Positions 44,500 through 52,833 of a stretch of 64,000 bases of DNA are shown here, piece after piece (positions within the stretch are counted from its first letter, which is position 1; every line of letters starts with the position of its first letter). A program made the translations under genes and the position numbers. The notes beneath the pieces are model-generated. The model did no database searches, had not been told where the DNA came from, and saw only the letters and a program-made list of their open reading frames with translations. This stretch comes from Lachnotalea sp. AF33-28 (GTDB lineage Bacteria > Bacillota > Clostridia > Lachnospirales > Lachnospiraceae): positions 310,001 through 374,000 of the forward strand of contig NZ_QUEE01000001.1 of the NCBI RefSeq assembly GCF_003477885.1. Reading direction: 5' to 3'.

Positions 44500-46116
44500 T
44501 TACTTTCCATTAGCTGCCGCCCACTCATCCAGCTGTCTTTGCTTTTCTTCCATGTACTTATCTAATCCGGCCTTTTCCAGCTTTTTTACCAGTTCGGGAG
44601 TAACCTCATCCGGATCTACAAAGCCCAGCATCAACTGCATTTTGTATTCCTGCCATACATTGGTCAGAGCAATATACTCATTCTGAACACCGGAATTGTC
44701 AAATAAGAATCCTGATGCCGCAGACTTAACAGCTGCTTCATTCATCTGCTCATACTGCTCCCAAAGATTTGCCGACTGTACAGACAGAACACCTGCGATC
44801 ATCTGATTCGGCATTTCCCACTCAACATTCATATCATATGCCGGAGCATCTACAAGCTCCAGTCTTCCATCCTCTGTAAGGTTATACTCCACACCTTCTT
44901 CACCCCAGCATAGCAGTCTGCTTAATTCTGCATCTGTAAAGAGTGCATTGAGAACCTGCATCGCTGCTACCGGATCCTCGGTCTTGGAGGAAATGCCCCA
45001 AGGCATATCATTAATCGAATCAGAAGCCGAATAGTAATCCTCCATCTGGAACAGCACGCTGGGGCCTCCGCCTGTGCTTGCTGCCTGTCCGGGCTTGGAG
45101 TTACTCATACCGCATACGATCTCAAATGCATCAATACGGGTAGATGCAGCTGTTTCATTTGTCAGGGAATCTGCGGAAATGTAGCCATCCAAATTCAATT
45201 GACGCACCCACCTTAAATACTCCAGCCATTTCTCATTAGTAAAGAGATTCTCTACCTTCAGTTCGCCGGTTTCATAATCGAGGATTCCAAAGGGATCTCC
45301 GCCTAAAAGGTCAACGGGAACCATATGATCTTCCGCTGCAGTAGAAGGAGAAATAATACCCTTGTCCGGATAAGCCGCCTTAAATAGCGCCAGTACCTCT
45401 GTCATCCCTTCATAATCCGTAAAAACGGTATCATCTAGGATGAAACGTCCTTCTGCTTTGGCCTTTTTCTGCGAATCTTTAATTGCGGTTTCATAATCAT
45501 ATCCAATGGCATCCAGGCGCTCTTTTCTGATAAATACACCACCCAATCCGTTTGCCATTTCCTTCATATTGGGGATCGCATACAGAGTTCCATCAACTCG
45601 ACAGGTCTCGATGGCATCCATGCCAACCGTTTCGATGATGCCTGCTCCATAGTTTTCCAGTAGCCCGTCCGCCTCCAGATCATAGAAATAACCATTGCCA
45701 ATACAATTGCTAAGACCAATCAGGCTGGTGGACATCAGGTCCGGAGCATCTTCGGATGCAAAGCCTAACTGTATCTGCTGTGCATAGTTGCCCAGCTCAT
45801 AATTCATAACCTCCAACTTAATGCCCAGGGTCTCCTCCAGATGAGCGCTCATCAATGCATTTACACGCTCTGCTCCCTCTGTCGGACCGGTAAAGCTGAA
45901 AAATGCCATGCTAATGGTTGGCATTTCTCCAGACTCTTTTCTGGCCTGGATCGCTGCTTCCGCATGAGACAGGGCACCTTCTTCTGCTACCTTTGTCTCC
46001 TCAGAATCAACCGAGGACTCTGTTGTCGATGTGCTTTCCTCTTTCTTTGCACCACAGCCCGCCAGACTTACCAGCATGGTCATTGCCAGTACTACACAAA
46101 GTAACCTTTTCTTCAT
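44500..46116 (-). CDS. Large oligosaccharide-binding lipoprotein, LplA type
   Basis: 538 residues, the larger size typical of the LplA/YtcQ branch. Lipobox SLAGC (Cys21) with a Ser/Thr/Glu-rich linker. The binding domain starts MPTISMAFFSFTGPTEGAERVNALM and includes VIYAIPN-like YAIPNMKEMANGLGGVFIRKE. It is the first gene of a leftward operon with two permeases, two GH39 enzymes and an MFS carrier. The promoter at 46177-46205 lies about 60 bases upstream. Its ligand is unknown but should contain the sugars cut by GH39. Confidence 0.92.
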   Translation of the reverse strand: MKKRLLCVVLAMTMLVSLAGCGAKKEESTSTTESSVDSEETKVAEEGALSHAEAAIQARKESGEMPTISMAFFSFTGPTEGAERVNALMSAHLEETLGIKLEVMNYELGNYAQQIQLGFASEDAPDLMSTSLIGLSNCIGNGYFYDLEADGLLENYGAGIIETVGMDAIETCRVDGTLYAIPNMKEMANGLGGVFIRKERLDAIGYDYETAIKDSQKKAKAEGRFILDDTVFTDYEGMTEVLALFKAAYPDKGIISPSTAAEDHMVPVDLLGGDPFGILDYETGELKVENLFTNEKWLEYLRWVRQLNLDGYISADSLTNETAASTRIDAFEIVCGMSNSKPGQAASTGGGPSVLFQMEDYYSASDSINDMPWGISSKTEDPVAAMQVLNALFTDAELSRLLCWGEEGVEYNLTEDGRLELVDAPAYDMNVEWEMPNQMIAGVLSVQSANLWEQYEQMNEAAVKSAASGFLFDNSGVQNEYIALTNVWQEYKMQLMLGFVDPDEVTPELVKKLEKAGLDKYMEEKQRQLDEWAAANGK

Positions 46117-46176
46117 TTGCTACGCCTCCTTTTTTAGTAGTGCTTTGATACATTCTCAAACATATCTCATGTTTTT

Positions 46177-46205
46177 ATTATAATTTTGATTCCTTTTCCA
46201 AACAA
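46177..46205 (-). promoter_or_regulatory. Promoter of the Lpl-GH39 operon
   Basis: Minus strand: weak -35 TTGTTT (46200-46205), 17-bp spacer, consensus -10 TATAAT (46177-46182). The poor -35 box fits an activator-dependent promoter, possibly the AraC-type response regulator of this locus. Confidence 0.55.
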
Positions 46206-46289
46206 TGTACTTTTCTTATGGCAAACTGTACATTTCTTAGCTTTTGTTACCATCTGTGTATAAAGAGCAACACGGAACCCTGTACACCT

Positions 46290-46412
46290 CCGGTAATGCT
46301 GCACTTTGCTCCCTGCGCAGAACGGATCATGGCAGAAGTATCAGAGTTTTTATACCATATGGAGGAGCTGTCAAGAGAGGCGATCTTCGTGGACGGAACA
46401 GAGATAGAAGCA
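46290..46412 (+). pseudogene. IS1182-like transposase remnant
   Basis: Residues PCAERIMAEVSEFLYHMEELSREAIFVDGTEIEA in this frame (written here as one fragment split by eye: APCAERIMAEVSEFL, then HMEELSREAIFVDGTEIEA) resemble the internal part of IS1182-type transposases around the first DDE aspartate (VDGT). Neither the N-terminal half nor the rest of the catalytic domain is present. The frame runs without a stop into the ATPase fragment downstream, so this is a scar of an insertion and deletion. Confidence 0.5.
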
Positions 46413-46429
46413 TGTCAAGAAACTGTATA

Positions 46430-47300
46430 TCTGCGGAAACCGGAATCTCTGCTTCACCTCTCACCGCTTTCACAAAGCGAGATTATGGAACAACCTGCAG
46501 AGACACCATTCAGTCTGGATCTAGCCCTTTTGTCCAAACGCCAGAAAGACCACACCATGCTGGATACACCAGAGATTTTCCAGCGAATCCATCTGGGGGG
46601 AATGCCTGCTCTGGTTACCGGTACCTATGCTAACACCGGTGTCTTCTATTCCAGTTACATTGACACTTATATGGAGCGGGATGTACGGCGGCTTTCCAAT
46701 GACATTGACAGTTTAAAGTTTCTGCGGTTTCTGCGTTCCGCTGCCGCCAGAGCTTCCCAGCAGGTTAACTACAAAGGTATTGCCGACGATGCGGAGATTG
46801 ACCAGACCACAGCCAAAAACTGGCTCCATGACCTGGAGGCGCTGGGTATCATCTTCCTGCTGGAACCTTATTCCAACAACGTGCTCAAGCGTACCGTCTC
46901 CACACCCAAGCTCTATTTTTATGACTCCGGCCTTGTTTGCTATCTGACCCGCTGGAGCAGCCCGGAAACTGCCATGGAGGGTGCTATGAGCGGTACTTTG
47001 CTGGAGAATTATGTGGTTGCGGAGATTATCAAGACTTACCAGAATGCTGGGCAGGAACCGTTCCTGTATTATTACCGGGATAAGGATGTCAGAGAAATCG
47101 ACTTGATTTTAGAGCGGGACGGAAAGCTGTTCCCAATCGAGATCAAGAAAATGGCTTCACCACCCCAAAAGCTGACGAAGGTATTCGACCTGATTGATAA
47201 ATACCCGTTACAACGCAGCACCAGCGCCATCCTGTGTATGGCGGATCAACTGGGGGCTTTCGACAAGGACAATCTAATTGTGCCCATCTTTCTCATTTGA
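46430..47300 (+). pseudogene. 5'-truncated DUF4143 (AAA_14-type) ATPase
   Basis: About 290 residues covering only the C-terminal two thirds of an AAA_14/DUF4143 protein: LLHLSPLSQSEI, IHLGGMPALVTG, YIDTYMERDVRRLSNDIDSLKFLRFLR, a winged-helix-like ARASQQVNYKGIADDAEID, PKLYFYDSGLVCYLTRW and the nuclease-like VREIDLILERDGKLFPIEIKK. Intact relatives have about 400 residues with Walker A and B motifs first; these are missing and replaced by a transposase remnant. No ribosome site is visible. Not expected to work as an ATPase. Confidence 0.75.
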
Positions 47301-47358
47301 ACAAAGAAACTTGCAGGAATATTCGGAGTTGGAACTGGAAAATACACAGAAATAAAAA

Positions 47359-47400
47359 TTACCCCGGACCGTCCGCCATGCAGGCCGGGGGCCGGGGTAA
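47359..47400 (-). terminator. Terminator of the FKBP-domain lipoprotein gene
   Basis: Arms TTACCCCGG (47359-47367) and CCGGGGTAA (47392-47400) with GC-rich inner pairing. Followed on the minus strand by TTTTTA. It lies directly after the stop codon of the gene at 47417. Confidence 0.75.
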
Positions 47401-47416
47401 ATACGATTGTCTTTGA

Positions 47417-48532
47417 TTATTTTACTACAACGGAGTCCATCACGATATCATAAACCATTCCCTGAAGGATGGTCTTGCGCAGATAGTCTGCTCCGAAATA
47501 AGCCTCGATTTCTTCCTGTGAAGCGTTGTTGTTGATCTCGGATATTTCCTTGATCCTGTCAGTGTAAGCCTGATCGCTCACTTCCATGTTCTCCGCCTCG
47601 GTGATGGCAAGCATCAGCATCTCATCGCGGAAGTTCTCCTCCAGCAGCACGTCGAACTCTTCTTCCGACATATTGTATACCGCAGTCAGTATATCTGAAA
47701 GCGCCATCCCGTACTGGGCCGCATAGGCGGTCAGCGTCTCCTTCTCACCGTTTACATAAGTATCCTTAGCGGATGGATATCCGTTTACGGCAGCGTTATT
47801 AACCACCATGGTCCAGGCTGCCTGCCACTTCTTTCCGTCAATTAATTCCTGCTTTACGGATTCACGGTATGCATCGGCGGTATCGAAATTAAAATTCTGC
47901 TTCGCCACTTCATCCGTTAGCTCCGTAGCCTGTACCTTAATGGAGTTGACTGTAACGTTAAATACCACAGCCTGCCCCGCCAGATCCGGGTTATTGGAAT
48001 AAGTCTCGGGGAAGGACAGGTTCAGTTCCAGCTTGTCTCCTATGTTCGCACCGATCAGACCGTCCTCAAATCCTTCGATAAACTGGCCTGAACCGATGGT
48101 CAGATCCTGTCCGGCAGCCGTACCGCCTTCAAAAGCAACGCCGTCCTTCAGACCTTCATAATCTATGTTGACGGTATCCCCTTCTGCAACAGGTCTATCC
48201 GTTACATCCACATAAGCTGTCGATATATTTTCAGTGATCTTTGTGTTCACTTCATCATCCGTAACCTCCACATCAGCGGCAGCCACTTCCAGATCCTTAT
48301 ATTGGCCGAGTTTCACATAGTCGGACGCCACATAGGTTTCCGCCTCAGTGGAACCTTCCGTTCCCGCTTCACTGCCGTCGGTACCGGCCTCGCTGCCGTC
48401 TTCAGTCCCTGCCGCAGAACCGGCCTCTGTGGTCTGTGTTTCCTTTGAGCCGTCCTTGTCATTGCCGGAACAGCCGGTCATTACCAGGGCCAGGCAGAGC
48501 ACCATGGCCGCTATCATGTTTAATTTCTTCAT
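47417..48532 (-). CDS. Secreted trigger-factor-like FKBP-type prolyl isomerase lipoprotein
   Basis: 371 residues. Lipobox VMTGC (Cys21) is followed by an acidic low-complexity linker with EAGT/SEAGTEGS repeats (about 25-65). An N-terminal ribosome-binding domain as in true trigger factor is missing; the FKBP domain (about 110-195) reads VNIDYEGLKDGVAFEGGTA, IGSGQFIEGFEDGLIGANIGD, and a helical SurA/trigger-factor-like C-domain completes it (NAAVNGYPSAKD, EENFRDEMLMLAITEAEN). It should help fold secreted proteins outside the membrane. Monocistronic, with its own terminator. Confidence 0.88.
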   Translation of the reverse strand: MKKLNMIAAMVLCLALVMTGCSGNDKDGSKETQTTEAGSAAGTEDGSEAGTDGSEAGTEGSTEAETYVASDYVKLGQYKDLEVAAADVEVTDDEVNTKITENISTAYVDVTDRPVAEGDTVNIDYEGLKDGVAFEGGTAAGQDLTIGSGQFIEGFEDGLIGANIGDKLELNLSFPETYSNNPDLAGQAVVFNVTVNSIKVQATELTDEVAKQNFNFDTADAYRESVKQELIDGKKWQAAWTMVVNNAAVNGYPSAKDTYVNGEKETLTAYAAQYGMALSDILTAVYNMSEEEFDVLLEENFRDEMLMLAITEAENMEVSDQAYTDRIKEISEINNNASQEEIEAYFGADYLRKTILQGMVYDIVMDSVVVK

Positions 48533-48803
48533 TCTTTGATTCCTTTCTGAAAAACACAGTCAGTACGCAATGCCCAACCGATTGTTTTTCCACAAATTCG
48601 CTGCTTTGCAGGCGTTTTATCAACAAACGCCTTTCTATATTAACACAACCGCGGACAAAACAAAAGTGTTTTCTGCGTTCTCACAGAATTTTCGTTTACT
48701 GTCCGGACTGATATTATTGATTACCAGCGCGCAGGCCAGGGAGTAACCGTAAGAAAATTGTTATAAATACTACATGCATTTTTCACCGTTTTGCTTTAAA
48801 ATA

Positions 48804-48828
48804 CCTTACATAACTATTGTAAGGGGAG
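48804..48828 (+). promoter_or_regulatory. Stem-loop overlapping the ribosome site of the LtaS-family gene
   Basis: CCTTACA (48804-48810) pairs perfectly with TGTAAGG (48818-48824), and the right arm runs into the ribosome site AAGGGGAG seven bases before the ATG at 48835. A TAAAAT box (48797-48802) precedes it. It may control translation or be an operator. The rest of the 48533-48803 gap shows no gene. Confidence 0.45.
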
Positions 48829-48834
48829 TGTCAA

Positions 48835-50808
48835 ATGTTTGTAAAATCCTGGAAGAGAATACTTTGTGCCTTCAGTATTGGCGTGCTGGGAGGGACATTG
48901 TGTGCTGTGACGGCGGCAGGGGAAGGAATATCTGCACTGCTTATTCCCTGTATACTGCTGACGGCAGGGATGGCGGTCCTTGTACCGCTTAACATAAAGT
49001 TTAATGAGATCTTTAGTTCCGTTATTTTTGTTCTGACCCCGTTTTTTACGTTTTACCTAATGGAAAGTCTGACCCACGATGTGTGGACTATGGATTTGAC
49101 GGCGCAGATCGTGAATCTGCTGTTTTTCTATCTGATCTTCCTGGGACTGCTCATGGTATTCGGCAAGGTCAGCACAGCGCTCATTACGGGCAATACAGCC
49201 CTGGCCTTCATCGGCATCGCAAACTACTACGTGCAGCTGTTTCGCGGGAATCCGATCCTGCCCTGGGATCTGCAGTCCATCGGCACGGCTATGAGCGTGA
49301 CCAATAATTATACATTTGAAGTAAATTACCGCGTGCTGATCATAGTGCTGCTTTTTCTGCTGATCAATGCCACAGCGTCAAAGTGCCGTGCCGGCATAAA
49401 GCGGGTTCCGTTCCGCCTTGCGGGTGCGTTTGCCTGTATGCTGCTGATCTTCGGGGGCAGCAAGCTGCTGCATAATGAGACCGTCACCGATGCCCTGCTG
49501 CCCGGAGGCACCCTTTTTACTCAATGGGCCACTTACCGGGACAACGGCTTTCTGGTCAGCTTTATGGTGAATCTAAAGTATATGGATATCTCGGAACCGG
49601 CCGGCTATGATGTGGAATCCGTCGTGGAAACAGTGGCACAATATGCCGACCTGCCCGAGGAAACTTACGTTACCACACCGCTTGAAAAACCAAGAAAAAA
49701 TCCGAACATCATCGTCATCATGAACGAGGCCTTCTCCGACCTGTCTGTGATCCATGAGTTCGGAGTAACAAAAGATTACATGCCTTTTATCCGCTCTTTA
49801 AGCGGCCGCGAAAACACTGTCAACGGGAACCTCTTTGTCTCCGTAGTGGGCGGCAACACCGCCAACACGGAGTTTGAATTTCTAACCGGCAGCACCATGG
49901 CGTTTCTCCCTGCGGGCAGCGTCCCATACCAGCAGTATATAAGCGATGAACTTCCGAACCTGACCTCCATACTGAAAGAACAGGGCTACCTGACCACTGC
50001 CATCCACCCCTTTTCCTCAAGCGGCTGGAGCCGGAACAGCGTCTATCCTCTGCTGAAATTCGATTATACTTATTTTAAGAACTCGTTTCGCAATCCGGAG
50101 TATATCCGGCAGTACATCAGCGACCGCTCGTCTTTTCAGAAGATCATCGATCAGTATGAACGGAAAAATGCGGATGAAAGCGTCTTTATATTCAACGTAA
50201 CCATGCAGAACCACGGCGGCTATTCTCTGGAATATGACAACTTCCGGTCTACGGTGCATCTGACCGATATAGAAAACCGCCCCGGCACCGAACAGTATCT
50301 CTCCCTGATCCTGGAATCGGACCGGGCCTTCCAGTCACTGGTGGAGTATTTCGCGGCAGAGGAAGAGGAGACCGTCATCCTGATGTTCGGCGATCATCAG
50401 CCCACTGACTATGTCGCCAACTGCATCGTGGATCTCACCGGCAAGACCATGGATGAAATGACACTGGAAGAACAGCAGACGCGCTACACCGTTCCCTTCA
50501 TGCTCTGGGCCAACTATGATATCGAGGAAGGCTATTATGACAGGATCAGCGCCAACTACCTAAGCACCGTCCTAATGGACGCCGCCGGCCTGCAGAAATC
50601 CGACTACCAGAGTTTCCTCTCCGGTCTTAAGGAAACGCTTCCGGTCATCACCGCTAACTGTGTCGCAGACGCCGACGGCAGCTTTTATTCCATGGATGAA
50701 GCTGAAGAACTGTACCCTGAGCTGATTCAGGAGTACCGGGTTCTCCAATACAACCTGCTCTTTGACAGCAAAAACCGCCGCGATGAGGTTTTCACTCTGA
50801 CAAAGTAA
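48835..50808 (+). CDS. LtaS-family phosphoglycerol transferase (lipoteichoic acid synthase-like)
   Basis: 657 residues. About five membrane helices in the first 215 residues, then an extracellular sulfatase-fold domain. Landmarks are IVIMNEAFSD (metal Glu298), VVGGNTANTEFEFLTG with the likely catalytic Thr342, TAIHPFSSSGWSRNSVYPLLKFDYTYF in part, and VILMFGDHQPTDY (metal ligands). These enzymes move glycerol-phosphate from phosphatidylglycerol onto a growing polymer or glycan outside the membrane. Monocistronic. Which acceptor it uses cannot be told. Confidence 0.92.
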   Translation: MFVKSWKRILCAFSIGVLGGTLCAVTAAGEGISALLIPCILLTAGMAVLVPLNIKFNEIFSSVIFVLTPFFTFYLMESLTHDVWTMDLTAQIVNLLFFYLIFLGLLMVFGKVSTALITGNTALAFIGIANYYVQLFRGNPILPWDLQSIGTAMSVTNNYTFEVNYRVLIIVLLFLLINATASKCRAGIKRVPFRLAGAFACMLLIFGGSKLLHNETVTDALLPGGTLFTQWATYRDNGFLVSFMVNLKYMDISEPAGYDVESVVETVAQYADLPEETYVTTPLEKPRKNPNIIVIMNEAFSDLSVIHEFGVTKDYMPFIRSLSGRENTVNGNLFVSVVGGNTANTEFEFLTGSTMAFLPAGSVPYQQYISDELPNLTSILKEQGYLTTAIHPFSSSGWSRNSVYPLLKFDYTYFKNSFRNPEYIRQYISDRSSFQKIIDQYERKNADESVFIFNVTMQNHGGYSLEYDNFRSTVHLTDIENRPGTEQYLSLILESDRAFQSLVEYFAAEEEETVILMFGDHQPTDYVANCIVDLTGKTMDEMTLEEQQTRYTVPFMLWANYDIEEGYYDRISANYLSTVLMDAAGLQKSDYQSFLSGLKETLPVITANCVADADGSFYSMDEAEELYPELIQEYRVLQYNLLFDSKNRRDEVFTLTK

Positions 50809-50822
50809 CCTCTTCCCGTAAC

Positions 50823-51791
50823 CTACAGCCCGTTCACCACATTGACAGGGCTTCCGGCCAAAAATGCTTTCAGATTATCCGCGGCAATCTGCATCAGTCT
50901 CTCCCTGGACTCCTTCGGCGCCCAGGCGATATGCGGCGTAATGATGATATTGGGCGCATGTAGCAGCGGATTGTCCGCTTTGATCGGTTCAGATGAGACC
51001 ACATCCACAGCGGCGCCTCCCACCTTTCCACTCACCAGCGCGTCCTTAAGATCCTCCTCCACAATCAGGGGACCTCTTGCATCATTGATAATCAAGACGC
51101 CGTCCTTCATCCTGCTTATGGACTCCCGGTTGATGATGCCTTCCGTGTCAGGAAACAGCGGGCAGTGCAGAGTGATCACATCCGACTGTGCCAGAAGCTC
51201 ATCCAGATCGGCATAACGGTACCACTCCTCTTCCTCTTCTTTATGACCGGCATTATACGCCAGGATTTTCATCCCCATAGCGGCTGCGATCCTGGCCGCA
51301 GCGCGGCCGATCCGCCCAAAGCCGATCACTCCCATGGTCTTTTTGTCCAGCTCTGTCAGAGGATAATTCCAATAGCACCAGTCCGGGCTGGCCGTCCAAT
51401 CCCCGTTTTTCACACTGCGCGCATGTTCACCCACATGGTGGCAGAGCTCCAGCAGCAGAGCGATCGTATACTGTGCCACTGAAGCGGTTCCATAGGACGG
51501 TATATTGCTCACAGGAATGCCCGCCCTGGCCGCCGCGGCAACATCCACCACATTATAGCCGGTTGCCAGCACGCCTATAAACTTCAGATTTTTACACTGC
51601 TTCATAATATCTTCTGACAGAACCGTCTTATTTGTATACAGGATGTCCGCACAGCAGGCCCTTTCAACCGTCAGTTCTGCAGGCGTTCTGTCATAAACTG
51701 TGAGTTCCCCCAGCCTTTCGAATTCTTTCCAGCTAAGATCTCCCGGGTTTTCCGTATATCCGTCCAGCACCACAATCTTCATTTTGTTCAC
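50823..51791 (-). CDS. D-2-hydroxyacid dehydrogenase (hydroxypyruvate/glycerate dehydrogenase type)
   Basis: 322 residues. The NAD-binding motif GVIGFGRIG is at about 154-162. Catalytic residues are Arg in INDARGP (about 239), Glu in SSEPIKAD (about 268) and His in TPHIAWAPKE (about 287). LATGYNVVDVAAAARAGIPV and SVAQYTIALLLELCHHVG are typical of the HprA branch. It starts one base after the stop of the isomerase-like gene and is the last gene of the GH4 operon. It may reduce a 2-keto acid made from galacturonate or related sugars; this is inference. Confidence 0.9.
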   Translation of the reverse strand: MNKMKIVVLDGYTENPGDLSWKEFERLGELTVYDRTPAELTVERACCADILYTNKTVLSEDIMKQCKNLKFIGVLATGYNVVDVAAAARAGIPVSNIPSYGTASVAQYTIALLLELCHHVGEHARSVKNGDWTASPDWCYWNYPLTELDKKTMGVIGFGRIGRAAARIAAAMGMKILAYNAGHKEEEEEWYRYADLDELLAQSDVITLHCPLFPDTEGIINRESISRMKDGVLIINDARGPLIVEEDLKDALVSGKVGGAAVDVVSSEPIKADNPLLHAPNIIITPHIAWAPKESRERLMQIAADNLKAFLAGSPVNVVNGL

Positions 51792-51792
51792 C

Positions 51793-52695
51793 TCAATCCT
51801 CCAGCAGAGCCCATGCCCTGTTGATCACTCTCTTGGAATTAGTAAGAATCAGATCCGCATCCTCATTCCCCCAGGGCTTAACCTCCAGGGACAGCACATA
51901 GGGTTCCTCCGAACAGAAAAAGCCTTCACGCTTCAGCACGCGGAAGAAATCCAGCAGCTCTCCGGTATCATTCGCGCTCCCCGGGAAGCCGAATCTTGGA
52001 TGCTGATCGCCATATGCCTCAAGGCCTTTCTGCACAACCGCATTGCCGATATGCAGATGCCTGATGTACGGCCGCAGCGTCCGGATCACAAATTCACTCT
52101 TCTCATAGGTAAGAGGAAAATGGGATAAATCCACCAGCAGTCCGAAATTGGGGCAGCTGCAGCGCACGTCCGCCGCAAATCTGGCGGCCAGCGGCGCCGG
52201 CCCGATCAGAGCGGCCTTGTCGATATCATAGTCAAACACTTCCAGGTTGACGCCCATGCCCTTTGTCTCTGCGTACCGGCACAAATTAACCGTTGTCTTA
52301 AGCAGCTGTTCATAGGCTTCCTCCTTAGCTTCTTCCTCCCATTTACCCGCGAGAAATGCCACGGCCTTAGCCCCGAGATACTCCGCTTCATCCACCGCTT
52401 CAAGCAATGTCTTCTCCGCAGCCTGTCTCTTTTCTTCCGACAGGTCATTGGGATTTAATCCGGTGGATAAAAGCCGCGGCTGCGCGCCGTAACACACCTT
52501 TATATGGGACTGTTCCATCATATCCCTGGCTTCTTTGCGGTCCGCATCATCAGCTATCTGTGTAACCTCCACGGCATCAAAAAATTCATCGGCGCAAATC
52601 TTACGCAGAGCGTCCTTCTGGCTGTAATTCTGGGGAGGATAGCTCATCCACAAAATCGTGCCTATCTTAAAATACTTATGTATGGATTCCTTCAT
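51793..52695 (-). CDS. Sugar phosphate isomerase/epimerase (AP-endonuclease-2-like TIM barrel)
   Basis: 300 residues from MKESIHKYFKIGTILWMSYP at 52695, with AAAGGAG 12 bases upstream. The frame continues 44 codons further only because the leader repeats D and E are open in it. The barrel has metal-ligand segments VNLEVFDYD, GLLVDLSHFPL, IRHLHIGNAV and SEEPYVLSLEVKPWG, typical of xylose-isomerase-like enzymes. It probably isomerises or epimerises a sugar or sugar acid released by the GH4 and GH42 enzymes of the operon. Confidence 0.87.
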   Translation of the reverse strand: MKESIHKYFKIGTILWMSYPPQNYSQKDALRKICADEFFDAVEVTQIADDADRKEARDMMEQSHIKVCYGAQPRLLSTGLNPNDLSEEKRQAAEKTLLEAVDEAEYLGAKAVAFLAGKWEEEAKEEAYEQLLKTTVNLCRYAETKGMGVNLEVFDYDIDKAALIGPAPLAARFAADVRCSCPNFGLLVDLSHFPLTYEKSEFVIRTLRPYIRHLHIGNAVVQKGLEAYGDQHPRFGFPGSANDTGELLDFFRVLKREGFFCSEEPYVLSLEVKPWGNEDADLILTNSKRVINRAWALLED

Positions 52696-52715
52696 AATCT
52701 GACCGTTCTCCTTTC

Positions 52716-52828
52716 TCATGTCACCAGCCGCAGGCTGATGACCTACGCACACTTCAGTGTGCTTCCTCATTCTCATGTCACCAGCCGAAGGCTGATGACC
52801 TACGCACACCTCAGTGTGCTTCCTCATT
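52716..52828 (-). repeat. Dispersed double-hairpin leader repeat, copies D and E in tandem
   Basis: Two near-identical copies (52716-52771 and 52773-52828) with a 57-base period fill the whole gap between the GH42 stop (52834) and the isomerase ribosome site. Each on the minus strand reads GCACACTGAAGTGTGC (or GAGG variant), GTAG, then GTCATCAGCC-TNC-GGCTGGTGAC and ATGAG. Copy D loops TGC, copy E loops TTC. The repeat is open in one frame and would encode HTEVCVGHQPSAGDM. Confidence 0.88.
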
Positions 52829-52833
52829 GTTTC

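Noticed and set aside
52716..52828. CRISPR-like or satellite array
   Set aside because: The tandem copies abut almost directly without spacers and recur singly elsewhere before genes.
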